The translations under genes and the position numbers were made by a program. A DNA stretch of 64,000 bases from Eudorina sp. 2006-703-Eu-15 (lineage: Eukaryota > Chlorophyta > Chlorophyceae > Chlamydomonadales > Volvocaceae), in assembly GCA_003117195.1 (NCBI GenBank), contig BDSI01000019.1:682001-746000 (forward strand), written 5' to 3'. Each line of letters opens with the position of its first letter. Within the stretch, counting starts at the first letter, position 1. A model generated the notes under the pieces. The model was not told where the DNA came from, did no database searches, and worked only from the letters and a program-made list of their open reading frames with translations. This document shows positions 11,901-23,417 of the stretch, one piece after another.

Positions 11901-14900
11901 CTTGCTCTTCTTCGCGGAAGCCGGCGCAGGCGGCTTGGCCGCAACTCCTGTGAGCGCCGCGGAAAGCAGCGCCGACACTGCCTCGGGGTCCCGGCAAATG
12001 AGCTTGCGGTGGGCGAGCAGCGACGAGCACAGCGCAGAAGCCGCCGAGACGGGCAACGACTTGACTGCCGTAGTAGAAGCCGACGGGGTGGGGCTTTGCG
12101 GGTTGGGCGCTTCAAGGAGCACGCCCGCCGCCGTCAAGCAATCGCATGCGGCCGATCTGACAGACGCCTCAGGACTGGACAGCGCTGGCAAGAGGGTCAC
12201 CAGCCAACTGCACGCGCCGTCGGCCGTCGCCGTCTCAGCCCGGATGTGGAGCACCTGGTTCTGGAGCGCCGCCGTGATACCGCCGACTCCTGCCGGCGCC
12301 GAATAGAGACCCGAGAGGAAGCCGGATCGAGAAGGCGGTGGGACGCTCCGGGTGACGACCAGCAGAGGAAGGTCAAAAAGGCCGGCGGGTGAGTAGCCCA
12401 GCGAGGAAAGCAAACCCAGAGCGCGCTTGGCAGCAGCAAGTCCAGCAGAGGCTGCGTCAGGGCTCGCGGCTTCGGGGAGCCGCATCAGGCCGGCTCGCAG
12501 GGCGCCCAGGATCACGGCTGCATGGGAGGCAACGGGGTCCGCAAGCACACACGGGGCGTGCAGCTCCGTTGGAAGACCCGTGTCCTGCGAGATCTGCTCG
12601 GTGAAGGTCGACAGCCAGTCGGGCTCCTGCTGCTGCTTCTTGCTCTTCTCGTCTTCGGTGCCGGCGCTGGCCGTCAAGCCGAGACGTGCGTACGGCAGCA
12701 GAGTCTCCGACAGGTCGCAGAGAGAGCGGAGCAGCTTGATTGAGGTAGCTGACAGTGCCTTGCTGCTGCCGCCGGTGGGCTTCGCAGCCGGGCCGGCGGA
12801 CGAGGACACGATGGCCGCCGCGAACAATCCGAGCAGCAGCACATGCTGTACACGCCTGGCGGATGCCTCCGCAGCTTCTCCACCAAGAACAGCAGCAGCG
12901 GCGGAGGCCGCAACCAGCTGAGTCACGGCCGCACCGCCCGCTTCAGGATCCGCAGTCAGGCCCTTCGCCAGGGCCGACACGATTCCTCGCTCAATCTCCA
13001 CTGCCGAGGTCTGCTGCGCTGCCTTCTTGTTAGGCTTCTTGCCGGAGGCTTGGTCGTCGCCCTTGCCGTCGGCCGACGACGGCTTGCCGCCGCGCGCCTC
13101 ACCCGCCGGCGGGTTAAGCTTCTTCGCGACAGCGTCCATCTCTGCCTTCAGCTCGGAAAACAGCGGCAAATCGACGAGCTTTGCCCCGTTGCGAGCCGCC
13201 TCCATTGCAATACGCGGGTCGCGGCGGCTCGGCAACATCAGCGCCAGCAAGTGGAGCGCAACTGACCGACGGACCACTTCCGATGCCGACGGGGATACAC
13301 CAACATGCCGCAAGAGCCCCACCACCTTGGTCGCTGCCTGCCTCGCGGCCTTGAGCTGCGGCAGCTTGCCGGATCCGTACAGATACTCGCCCAGACGGTC
13401 CACAAGCGGACCGAACGCATCGAGCAGGGCCGCCGGCGGGAGCTCCTTGAGGCAAGACAGTCCCAACGCAGCGACGACAACACCGAGATCGTCGTCCCGG
13501 AGGCAGTTTAGCGCCACGGTGGTCAGTGCTGAGCGCGCCTCCGAAACATCCGAATCAGCATCAGTGCCCTTGGCTGCAGCCGCCGCCGACGATGTCAGGT
13601 CGGCATCCAATTGCTGCAACGCCAAGCGCCGTACGGCAGCCTGCGGCGCCACAAGCGCCGCCGCCAACGTCATCATCGTGCCGGCACATGGTGCTGAGTA
13701 GCCGCCAGATGCGAAGGTGGCGCGGACGAAGTCGAAGCGGGCGCGCTCCTCCAATGGAAGAGCCGCCGCCGCCGCATCCGCCGACTCAACAGCTGGGGTA
13801 TCGTCGTGGGCATCATCGTCGTTAGCATCATCTTGATCGGCCGCAGTTTTGTCCTTGCCCTTGCCGTCGGTCTTTCGGCGCTTCCGGTTGCCCTTGGCGT
13901 CCGTGCCGTCAGCATTGGTGGGGGTCTTGCCGGCGGAAGCAGCTTCGCGTTGTTGTTGCTGGCGGTGGACGCGGAGTGGCTCCAAAAACGCGTTGACGGC
14001 GGCGTCCGTGGTGTCCGGATAGCGTTGATCCAAGACCCTGAAACGCACGCACAGAAAGGATGGGCACATCAACCACGGCCCGAAGCCCGACAGGTGCAAG
14101 CGAACGCTCTGGACGGGCGGGTATTCCGCAGTCCGGCTATTGCAGAAGAAGCTTAGGTAGCCACACGCGCCTTCACAATGCAAGGCATACTCGAACGGAT
14201 TGCTCGTGCTTGGGCCAAGAGTCTTCAGAGATAAGGGAAGATAGCGCCCTCATGAATCAGGCCGCAAAGGGTTTGTTTATCCATCAATAGACTCCAGGCC
14301 CCGAATGCTCAGGCACCAAATGCTTGCACGTCCGGCACAGCACACCGCTAGCAAAACGAACTAGGCCCCCTCTTGCATTCCCGGACAGGCCGTACCGCAC
14401 ACGCTGGCCCCATCTCGTCGTCCTCAACCAGACACACCTGAGGATGCGTTGGCAGCTCTCCCGCACATCATCAGCGGTCTTCGCATCGGTGCCAGCTTCC
14501 AGGAGCGCAGCGGCCAGGGACCGCGCTGGTTCCCCTCGGACAGCGCCCGAGTGTGCCAGCGCCAGAAGATCTCCCTCAGCGCGGCGACCCGAACCCGAAC
14601 TGACCCCGGCAGCACCACCAGAGCTGACCAGTGCGCCCACGAGCGACCGCGCAATCAGCACCAGCAGCGGCCCCATGCGGATGTTGCCGCGTTGCGTCAG
14701 GGCGGCCAGCTCGGAGACGACGTTCGGCAGCGCCGACAAGTACTGCAGACGGGCAATTCAGACATTACGGGCACGAGTCTGAACATGTCTCCACGCAGTC
14801 AGCAAGTCCGTATACCAAGACCGTTGCAGCAACAGATCCCAACGAAAAGGGCCCAAGCTGCGCATGTTTGTACTGCATGACTCACTGCATGACTCTAGCA

Positions 14901-17166
14901 CATGGCTACTAATGCAATAGTTGTGAATGTCCCTTGCTGGGTAAGACCCAAGAGGTAACTGCCCCGACGGGGCTCCCCAAGGCGATGGAATCAGCATTGG
15001 AGACGCGCCTGCCGATCCGGCTCAACCTTCCAATGCATCATGGTGACACACGGTCGGGAACTCAATCATGCGGGCACGCTATCACTATCCGGTGTTTCCC
15101 AGGATTTCGCACCCACAAGGACGCCAGTGCGGCGCCGGATGCTCCCGCAGGGGAGCTGAGAGGACGAGGCACGTCAACCCCCAGCCCACCGTTATTTTCG
15201 CACAGCATCTAATCCGATTGCGTCATTACTTGTCTGGCTCCCACTAACATAAATGTTTTAACTCTGGTCCCATCACATCTAACTATATGTAACTTTCAAG
15301 GCTGACGGCAAAAGCCCGTTCAGATCAACATCTGAAGCCGCACCTTGAGGGTCTTGTCCGACAGAGAACGAATGTGCGGCTGTGTGACCGACATGTGGGC
15401 CATGACCAGCAGTACTGTACGAACGTGCTCCGGCACAGGCTCCGCGTGCTTGATCATGGTGTTCAGCAGAACTGAAATGCGAGATGAGAACCAGGACAAA
15501 GGAGTAGCATTAGACTAGCCAAGGACAGTCTGAAACCGGCGTAACCGATAAATTCCGGTAGGTGCACGCTGACAACAGAGATTACGCGAAAACATGCCGA
15601 AGGCGAAGGATACAGTAAGAATGAGTTCCGAGGCCGCAACGGCAGCATGGATTGGATGCCTCAGGGAATACAAACTGTAAATTGTGTCGCGCAGTGCCAA
15701 GGGTTGCCCTGGGCCTCGCCAGTAGAGAAACTTCTCATCAGCGGCATTTCCAACTCCAAAACGCGCTGCAGCCCGCCCCACCAAAGCCAACTCCTGGCAT
15801 CCGCATGACGTCGTTTAACAATAAAAGGCACATACCTTTAATGAAGTCCTTGCCCAGGGTGGCTCGACTGAACAGCTCTGCGACTGCCATCAAGGTGGCG
15901 GCTCGGTAGTCCTGCAACGAGCTCCGACCGAGGCCCTCCAGCAGATACGGAAGTAGCGCCGCCAGCAAGTCTTCGTCAATCTTGGGCTGGATGGCCAGGA
16001 CCTCGCAGAGAAGGACCGCATAGAACGACAGATAGACACGGCTCGACGCCCGGAGTGCAGATGCGGCCGCCGAGCTGTCCGAAGGGTTCGTGGGAGATCC
16101 GCCCCCCAGCTGGCTTGCGGTCTTGCAAATGAAGAGCAGCAGCTGGCGGTCGTTGACACATCGCCGCGCAAGGAGATCTCGAGGTAGCGACGCGCCGGAT
16201 GTCTGCATCTTGGCGAGCCATCCCCACATGCTGCCGGACGTGCCAAGAGCCATGGTCTGGACGAGGCGCACGAACTCATTGGTCGAATGGTAAGGCAGTG
16301 CCGCGGTCAGCAAAGCATCCACGTTGCGCTCATTGGCCCTGGCAAATGGCGATGGAGGAGGGCGGAAATTGGAGGGTTGTCCGGCAGGGATTGAATGCGG
16401 CCAGCAGGTGATCATCCCGCCGTCATTCCCGGATCCCGTGCCCCATAAGCCTCATCCCGTGGGCCACAAACCTCGCAAAGCAATTCCAGGACACATTTTG
16501 GTTGCGCGGCCTTGTGAGTATGACCGGAAGTTGAAACCCACGGACGTGGCGACAGCTTAAAAACCCCACATACCGGCCCGACACGGGACTCACTTGTAAC
16601 GGCGGATTAGGTACTCAAGAACCTTGAATGAAGGAGCCAAAAGAAAATAGTTGGAAAGCAAGCAGCAGAAGCCATAAATCGATTCGCTTAACTTGAGAAG
16701 GAACTCCTTGGTCTGCAGGTCAGGGTTGATGTCCAGACTGGCACGGCTGAACAAGCTCTCGCGATACGGCCGAAAGCGAGGCTCCAAGCGCGTCAGCTCG
16801 TCAAGCCCTGCGATTAAACATAGCAAGAAACGTCACCTCGGCAGAGAGGAAACAGACTCACAATCCTCTAGCAAAAGGATAAAAAAACAGCAAACAGTAC
16901 AGCAAACAGTATATGATTATCCTTAACGAGCAAGTTGTGTAAAAGCGAACACGACGGCGGCGACCGCCGCCGACATGCTTACGATACCGCATCCGGTCTT
17001 TCAGCTCACCCTGGCATGCGAGATCATAAATGGTCTGTAGGTCGACATCAGCCGCCTTCTGATAATCAAACAGGAGCGACGGCTTGCCCTTCCTAACCGC
17101 CGTTGGCAAAGCCGCCTGGCGCTGCTGTGCCAGCGTTTTCAGCTGACTTGCCAAAACGGAAGCCAT
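5971..17166 (-). CDS. UTP10: UTP10/HEATR1, U3 snoRNP HEAT-repeat protein
   Basis: HEAT-repeat scaffold of the small-subunit processome, acting in the nucleolus in rDNA transcription and 18S pre-rRNA processing. Ten exons keep phase throughout: 17010-17166, 16594-16807, 15836-16338, 15344-15471, 14438-14742, 10638-14037, 10033-10245, 9329-9553, 8801-8926 and 5971-8352, giving 2550 aa. The N-terminus (MASVLASQLKTLAQQ, then SLLFDYQKAADVDLQTIYDL and LACQGLDEL) and the exon 3 motif ALPYHSTNEFVRLVQ match HEATR1. The C-terminus has the BP28CT region and the hallmark DALWKPLNHATLMLTR and EEYLVLLPEALPFLSELLED before the stop. A basic cluster RKRRK lies near residue 487. The protein is longer than human (2144) or yeast (1769) because of A-, K- and D/E-rich insertions. 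Exon 6 alone is 3400 bp. The first ATG of exon 1 matches the family N-terminus. Confidence 0.93.
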
Positions 17167-18883
17167 CCTTGCAAATTGACTACACCGGAAGGATTTACAG
17201 GGAATTCATCACACCGGCAGTGCGAGACATCCTGCAGGGCTCGTACTCAGCTCCAGCTGGGAGTATGAGTGTTGTTGAACTTGTCCAAATTGAAGTCAGG
17301 GCCTGATGCCCAAGTAAAACATGGACACAGGGCGCCTACTTTAATGGCGGCCCCTGAACACCGGGCCTTACGCGGCGGCCGACAGTTGAGCCTAACGAAC
17401 TCCCGGACGACCAACGCAGTACGCAAACTCCAGATGGAACAGGTCCAATACCATTTTTATATTTTCCTCATCAATGCCAATGTGGTTGATGCCTGCCGAA
17501 GTCATACCGCGGTCGCATCCGTTGGCAAACCGCACCGGCATGCCAATTACGCGAAGAGGTCAGCAAGAAACTGCATTGAAAGCCCGCTCCACGGCTGCCT
17601 TGCGCGAATATTGCTCTCCGTGTCGAGTGTGTCAGCCTCAAAGTCGCACCGCAAACTGTGGCTGCCCTGCGCCGGTTCGCCGCTTTCCGCGCCGCCGGCG
17701 CCGCCTCCGGGCGCGCCTGCAGAGATATCGCGAGTTGCGCAAGGACTCTTGCGTTCCTGGCTATGAGGGGAACACATGGCATCGGTCTATCCATGTGGCC
17801 ATGTGGCCGGGCTGTACATGTACCATATACCCTTGTCACCGACCGTGCCCGTGATCCCTTCCAAACTTACCAACGTAAGTCGGACCTGACTGGCAGTGAT
17901 CAAAGTCGGTTTCTGGATCCACGTCACGCGTGAGACTCTCGGCGTCATGTCGCGTAAAGCCGCTAGCGTCTTCGTGCCTGTGGCAATAATTGCACAGCGC
18001 CGGTCCCGGTTGATCTGTTGATGATGTTACAATGGACCCCGCGGGTCATCAGTTGCAGCCCTGGGTCAAGCGGAAATACAGATCGGGGAACGCAAAAATG
18101 GCCATGTGCAACTAACGGCATCGTGCATAAGAGCCTCAGCGGGTGCGACCATACCCAACACGCACCTGGTCCCAACACGTGAAACGTCGATTACACGATC
18201 AGTATGCCGGCTTGGCAGCCCAAAGCGGTGGGGACCAGTGCGTCGCGCCCGGCACAGGCCGTGTACCAGGCTGCTCGTGGCAAGGGCTGGCGTTGCCGCA
18301 GTATGCATTGTGCCGCCTAGGCCACTGCAGCTGCCCGACCTGCCGGCTGTAATATCAGCTGGAGAAGCACGCACACGAGCTCGCGTGCCTGTGACCACCG
18401 CGGGGCGTAGCTGGCCCTGGAGCGCTCGCCTCGGGACCGAGTCCACCAGGCTTGTGACCCCATTGGCGCTGCTGGACAGGGACACCATCAGGCGCGATAT
18501 TTGCAACCCGCCTGCAAATTCATACACAAGCATACCATCACATTTGGGCATTGGTGAACTTCTACCGCATGGAATCGTGCCTGAACAACTGTTGATGCCT
18601 GAACAACAGGTGCTCACCCAGGCATTTTCCGAATGCGGACCTGTTTGCCGTCGTGCAGTCGGGCGGGTCTCGGAGCGTGTGAGCCACCATTGGAAGCCTC
18701 TGCACGGCAGAGCAACCCAAGCACACCATGCAAGTCACGCGCAGCGCGATCCTCCTTCACAGATTATGGGTTTAGGAAGAGCTGATCCTATGTGTCCTAA
18801 GGAAATCAAATTACGCAGAAAAGAAATGATTAGGCTTGCACCTTCAAAGATGATAGCGGAACCACAAAAGGGACTGTTGGGGC
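17167..18883. other. Upstream flank of UTP10, no gene seen
   Basis: This stretch holds the UTP10 promoter and 5' flank, then lower-GC DNA. Overlapping frames up to 277 codons run on both strands (for example plus 18106-18939 against minus 18066-18617). None resembles a family and none shows consistent splice structure. Confidence 0.45.
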
Positions 18884-19858
18884 CTACCAGGAGAGACCTC
18901 CAGCGGGCCCCGCCGGCAAGGCAACTAAGCAGCCCCTGACCGCAACGCCGCGGTGCATCCTCATGGGTAAGGCAAAGTTACAACACTCGACGTCTCGGCT
19001 GCTTACCCGGACGGTCATCGTCGCAGTCTCAGACACTCGGCCGGCAGGTGTGCCGTCCACGCCGTTTCTGGCCAGGTCACTAGGGACGCTAACGCGCGTG
19101 TTCTGATTCTCCTCTACTGTGGGGGGACTGCCCCAGGGCAGGTCTTGCACTCGCATCAGCGTCACAGAGATTTCAACCGGGGCCACCTCCTCCAGGTCGC
19201 GTTGGCTGCCTTGAGTGCAGTTGCAGCCGGGGTCCTGGTCATGATCAGGGCGGGATTCCCGTGCGACATCATCACCTGCGACCACGCCGCTGTCGATATA
19301 ATCCACAGGCGCGGCGCCCCGCTTGCTTGCTGCTGCCTCTGAACCATGCGTGCCGATACGTTTGGGCGATGCTTTCAGTCCAGCGGGAGACACGCACACG
19401 TTGCACGTCTCCCGAGTGCGTGAAATCTCGCAGTCGTCCGCTGGGTAAGAATGCCAGGGTGTTGTTGGGGATGGGTTCAAGGGTGGTGCGCGAGTATCGC
19501 CGTTCGCCTTGCCCTTGCCTCCACTGACCGACAGCTGCGGTTTCTCTGGAGCTGAGCTTTTTTCTACCATGGCATTCGGTGGAGGCTCGACGGACAGGCT
19601 GGATGCCGAACGGGTGGATGAAACCCCCCTTGCCATTCCAGTTGGGCGACACAACTCAGTTGCGCTCCCTCGCAATAGCTCGGCTTTGCCGCACAACCGG
19701 CTAGGCCCAACCGAGCGGCTACCCTCCACATCAGATGACGGTAAAGCCGCAGCTTGAACGCCGTCTGCCGAGCTCTTGGTTGGTCCTGGTGGCCGGAAAG
19801 CGAGCTTCGATGGCAACGGACACAAAATGTTACGACTCTGACGGCAGCTGACTGACAA
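18884..19858 (-). CDS. Unrecognised 324-codon open frame
   Basis: A single uninterrupted frame of 324 residues starting with MSVSCRQSRN. It is rich in S, P, R and V and has no domain, signal peptide or membrane segment that I recognise. It is the longest frame in the gene-poor 17-23 kb stretch, but base composition is less GC-rich than the confirmed exons and short frames overlap it on the other strand. It could be an exon of an unknown gene, a degraded mobile-element frame, or chance. No function is proposed. Confidence 0.15.
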   Translation of the reverse strand: MSVSCRQSRNILCPLPSKLAFRPPGPTKSSADGVQAAALPSSDVEGSRSVGPSRLCGKAELLRGSATELCRPTGMARGVSSTRSASSLSVEPPPNAMVEKSSAPEKPQLSVSGGKGKANGDTRAPPLNPSPTTPWHSYPADDCEISRTRETCNVCVSPAGLKASPKRIGTHGSEAAASKRGAAPVDYIDSGVVAGDDVARESRPDHDQDPGCNCTQGSQRDLEEVAPVEISVTLMRVQDLPWGSPPTVEENQNTRVSVPSDLARNGVDGTPAGRVSETATMTVRVSSRDVECCNFALPMRMHRGVAVRGCLVALPAGPAGGLSW

Positions 19859-22800
19859 CTGAGCGCCGCTGTTTAAAGCAAGAGCTTTCTGTTGAACGAC
19901 CTGAACGTGAGAATTGTGGAGACAAGGTCAAATGGTTTGTGACCCAACACATTGGCGCATCTGACCTTTCAGAACGCCAAGACAAGGCACGCAACTCTCG
20001 GCATCACCTGTTGTGCATCTTTGCTCGCAACCGGAGGTTGGAACTTTCGTTTGCGAGCCTGGCCGGCCTGACAGCGCATGAAATGGCAGTTACGGCAGTG
20101 GACCACTTCTCGCGCAGCACATTGCACGCTCACCAAGTCGTTATCGCCGAGTCCAAGTTGACGCTTCATCTTACAGAACCTGAACTGTGAATGTGTTATG
20201 CAAGAGTTGCTGATGCCCTGATTGTGAAAGGTAGATTTATGTTCTATTTAAATTGCAGCTCAGCTTGGGGGCCGACGAATGATTCGGTTCCAGCAAGGCT
20301 TTTATTAGAGAGTTTTGATTTATCATAATATCTATGTTCTATAACGTGTCTTGAGCTGCAAGTAAGCATGCTGAGCAGAGATGGTTCCGGAGCACGTCGA
20401 CCCTGACAGCCTGACTTGTCCTCAACAGGTTGGATAAGCTTCATGACTAGTTACGACAAGAAGAAAAATACACTGAAATCCAAGAAAAACCATCCGCGAT
20501 GTAGTCCTTCCAGCAGATGCATGTGAACCCGCGTGCGCCGCTTGGGAACGTCGTGCCGCTGATGGACGCGATGGCTTGGATTCGCCTGGTGCAGGGAGTG
20601 CGGGACGGCGCATTTTACTCGCAGGCTACAGGTCGGGCTGGTCCAACTGGTCCCACGGCCTGGCCAAGCCATATCCTCCGTGCTGTTCCTTGCGAAGGTT
20701 TTTAGCTGATGACCGGGGTGATTAAGCCTGGCAGAGCCTTCCCAACGGCTGTTACTGAATGAATGAATGTTACAGCGGACCCCAAAAGGGATCAACGGTG
20801 TATACCAGGGCAAGCCCCAGCAGGCCCCACCGACAAGGCGGCCACACCTCAACGCCGCGAAAAAGTTCGCCAACACAGGCACCAGGAGGCACCCCACTAC
20901 CCAGCTACCACCACCCCTGGCTGTTACTGTTGGCGGCCTGAGCACCAGCGCAGCATCACGCCGATGTAACGTTCATGTGGGTTCCAACGAGTTCTTCAGC
21001 ACTGTTGGAGTTCCACCGGTGCCGAACGCCTGGGCTGGCTTCATTTGGCGACGAGAGCCGCCGTCGCAGTCCTCTCCCTTTGTAATAATTGTCTCGTCTC
21101 GAATCGACCGCGTCCCAGCGGCGCCCGCGCCACATGCGGTTTATTCACGCCTCCCTTCGGCCCTGGAGTTCCCTCGCGCCCTCCCTACGGTGTATCGGCC
21201 GGCTAAGTGTCTCCCCCATCCCACCGTCTGTGTGTCTGAGCTGTTTCTTTTTAATCCCACGGGGGCGGGCCCTTCATTCCCTGCGAGCCTGCCCCTCCTC
21301 GAGTTCGAGTCACTATCCCGCGGGGGATTCCTAGTGCCCATCACCCCACGTCCGAAGTGGTGCCGCACCGCGGTGTTGCGCCTGCCCCTGCATCAGTCCA
21401 CGCACCATTTCATCCCGCGCCGCTCCCCCTTCCTCGATGAACGACACCGTCACTCGGATCACCTCACGTCGCAGGCCCCACCTCCATGTCCCCGGTCGCC
21501 ACCCCCACCCAGCCTGGGCTCGGTGGTCCTTCTCCGGCGTCCCTTGTCGGGGTCTCGCGGGGGCCCGAACCAGCTTAGGTCACTTTACCAACGGCCAGCT
21601 CGCGGGCCATCACCTGCGCCTGGTCGGGTCTCCAGCCGTGCTACTAGCTTTATATCAGCAGAATAAACTGAATCACAAGCCCCGCAGGGGAAAGAAACTG
21701 AACCACGAGCCCCGGAGGGGAAAGCGAACTCAACAACTCTTGGTTCCATCAACGTCATCAGGGATGACACGGCGCTTGGTCAACGTCGCCCGTTGTCCCT
21801 GCCGCCATTCTAGGGCCTTGCCATTTGAGAAGGCCTATGTGTCTTGGGCGTCGATGCCCGTCGTCGTGGCTGAAGGTCGACTGTAACCTCACCCGCCGCA
21901 ACACCCCACCCAGTGACAACACAGGACGGCGCAAGCAACCGATTCGACATACATGTGCGCGGCGCAAGCACCGCACCAAGGGACCGACCGCGACCGCACC
22001 GCGTCGAGGCCTGGCAGAAAAGAACGGCGGCCCGAGTGCCGTCCATCGGTGCCCGGGTGCGCCTCCGAACCACCACCGGCGTCCACGTTGGCGTCCAAAC
22101 GCGGCGGCACAGCCTCCCTGCCCTGCAAGCCACCTACCTCGTCCTGACGATGGGGACGGTGGGCCGCCCGACATGCATCCGAGAGGCGCCACCATACCGT
22201 GATGCCGTCACCCGTTGTCTCCCTTCAAATCCGCCACCCAGATGGCGGCGACAATGAACCGGGCTTCGGGCATTCCTCTACCTCCGACGCCTCTGGCTTC
22301 CCTCAGCGCCATATATATATGCATTTTATAAGAATGGCGGTACACGCGCCGCACCTTGCCATTGTGGAGGGTATTGCACCAATCAAGGCGGGTGCTTGTG
22401 CAACTGCCGCGTGCGGCCAACTGTAGCAGGTGAAAAAGGCTGACGGTCCGTGCCCAATACGCAACAGACAGCGAACGACCCGAACACGGCATGTTTAGCA
22501 CTGCCGACCAACAGCCTCGCATGCTCACAGCGTGCCAATGTCACATCGCAAACCAACCGTAAGCCAACGGCAACACCAAAGCACCGGCTCCAGGCATCCT
22601 CTGATGATCCTGTTATCCTTCTCACTGGACTTCCTTCCCCCACAACGGTGAACCTGTAGTGAAATGTGACTCTTCTTCAAGGGTGTCATGCCTTTGTGTT
22701 ATCAAGTTCTGGCCCCCCAAATCAGACGCGCAAACCCCATGACCACATGCGATGCGCTTCTGCACCCAGGTCCGAGTCAGGCCATGTGTGCACGGATGCG

Positions 22801-23417
22801 TGCGCGGCTGGCTGCCAGGTGAACCCCTGCCCGGCAACCTTGCCATACTTTGGCTCCTGGTGGGCACGGATGACCCCTTCGTATGGCATGTCAGGCTTGC
22901 AACATGTCATCCAATTATTCATATGCACCATGGCCCGTAGTAGCAAAATCAGCAGCTGTGAAGCTCCTCCGCCTTAGGAATCCGTCTGCCTTCAAATGCC
23001 CGGCGGCAAAGTCATCTTTCCTGGCGACCACACCACTAGGCACATTGTCTCCCCGCCGCTGTTCGCGGCGATCAGTCGAGATACGCGGCGATCGGCGTGT
23101 CGTTACCCGTGGATGACCGCCGAGGACTTTAGCGCAGCCCCTTCCCACGGGCGATGCACAGACGGCGCACTGCGCGGTGGCAAGCCCCCCCACACCGCCG
23201 GTCGGCGAGTGGCGGCACGTATTTGTCGCCAAGCGGGATGTGTCTGGGCTGTTTTCGCTTTTACCCCCGGTCGGCAGCTGCCGCGCCGCGTCTGGCTCGC
23301 CAGTCACCAGACGCTCATCATCAGGGCGCCGCTGCATGCCGCACGGCGGCAGCCGGCAGCGCATGCAGCCCCCTCCGCCTCCCGACCCGCCGCCGCACCC
23401 CTCCCGACGACCGCTCG
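19859..23417. other. Gene-poor region, possible repeat remnants
   Basis: No supportable gene. A plus-strand frame at 20767-21666 (299 codons) is rich in P, R and S and has no family resemblance. A 30-bp tandem duplication lies at 21665-21724. The segments near 18890-18945 and 20790-20840 share a short imperfect similarity, which may reflect old mobile-element copies. The right end includes the 3' flank of the first NYN gene. Confidence 0.4.
21665..21724. repeat. Two tandem 30-bp units
   Basis: Two adjacent 30-bp units differ at only four or so positions. Each contains a self-complementary core of the type CCCC-GC/GA-GGGG (AGCCCCGCAGGGGAAAG in the first), so each could form a small hairpin. 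No gene overlaps them convincingly. Confidence 0.7.

Noticed and set aside
20767..21666. 299-codon plus-strand frame
   Set aside because: Rich in P, R and S, no domain, no splice context, and overlapped by short frames on the other strand. It was not strong enough to call as a gene.
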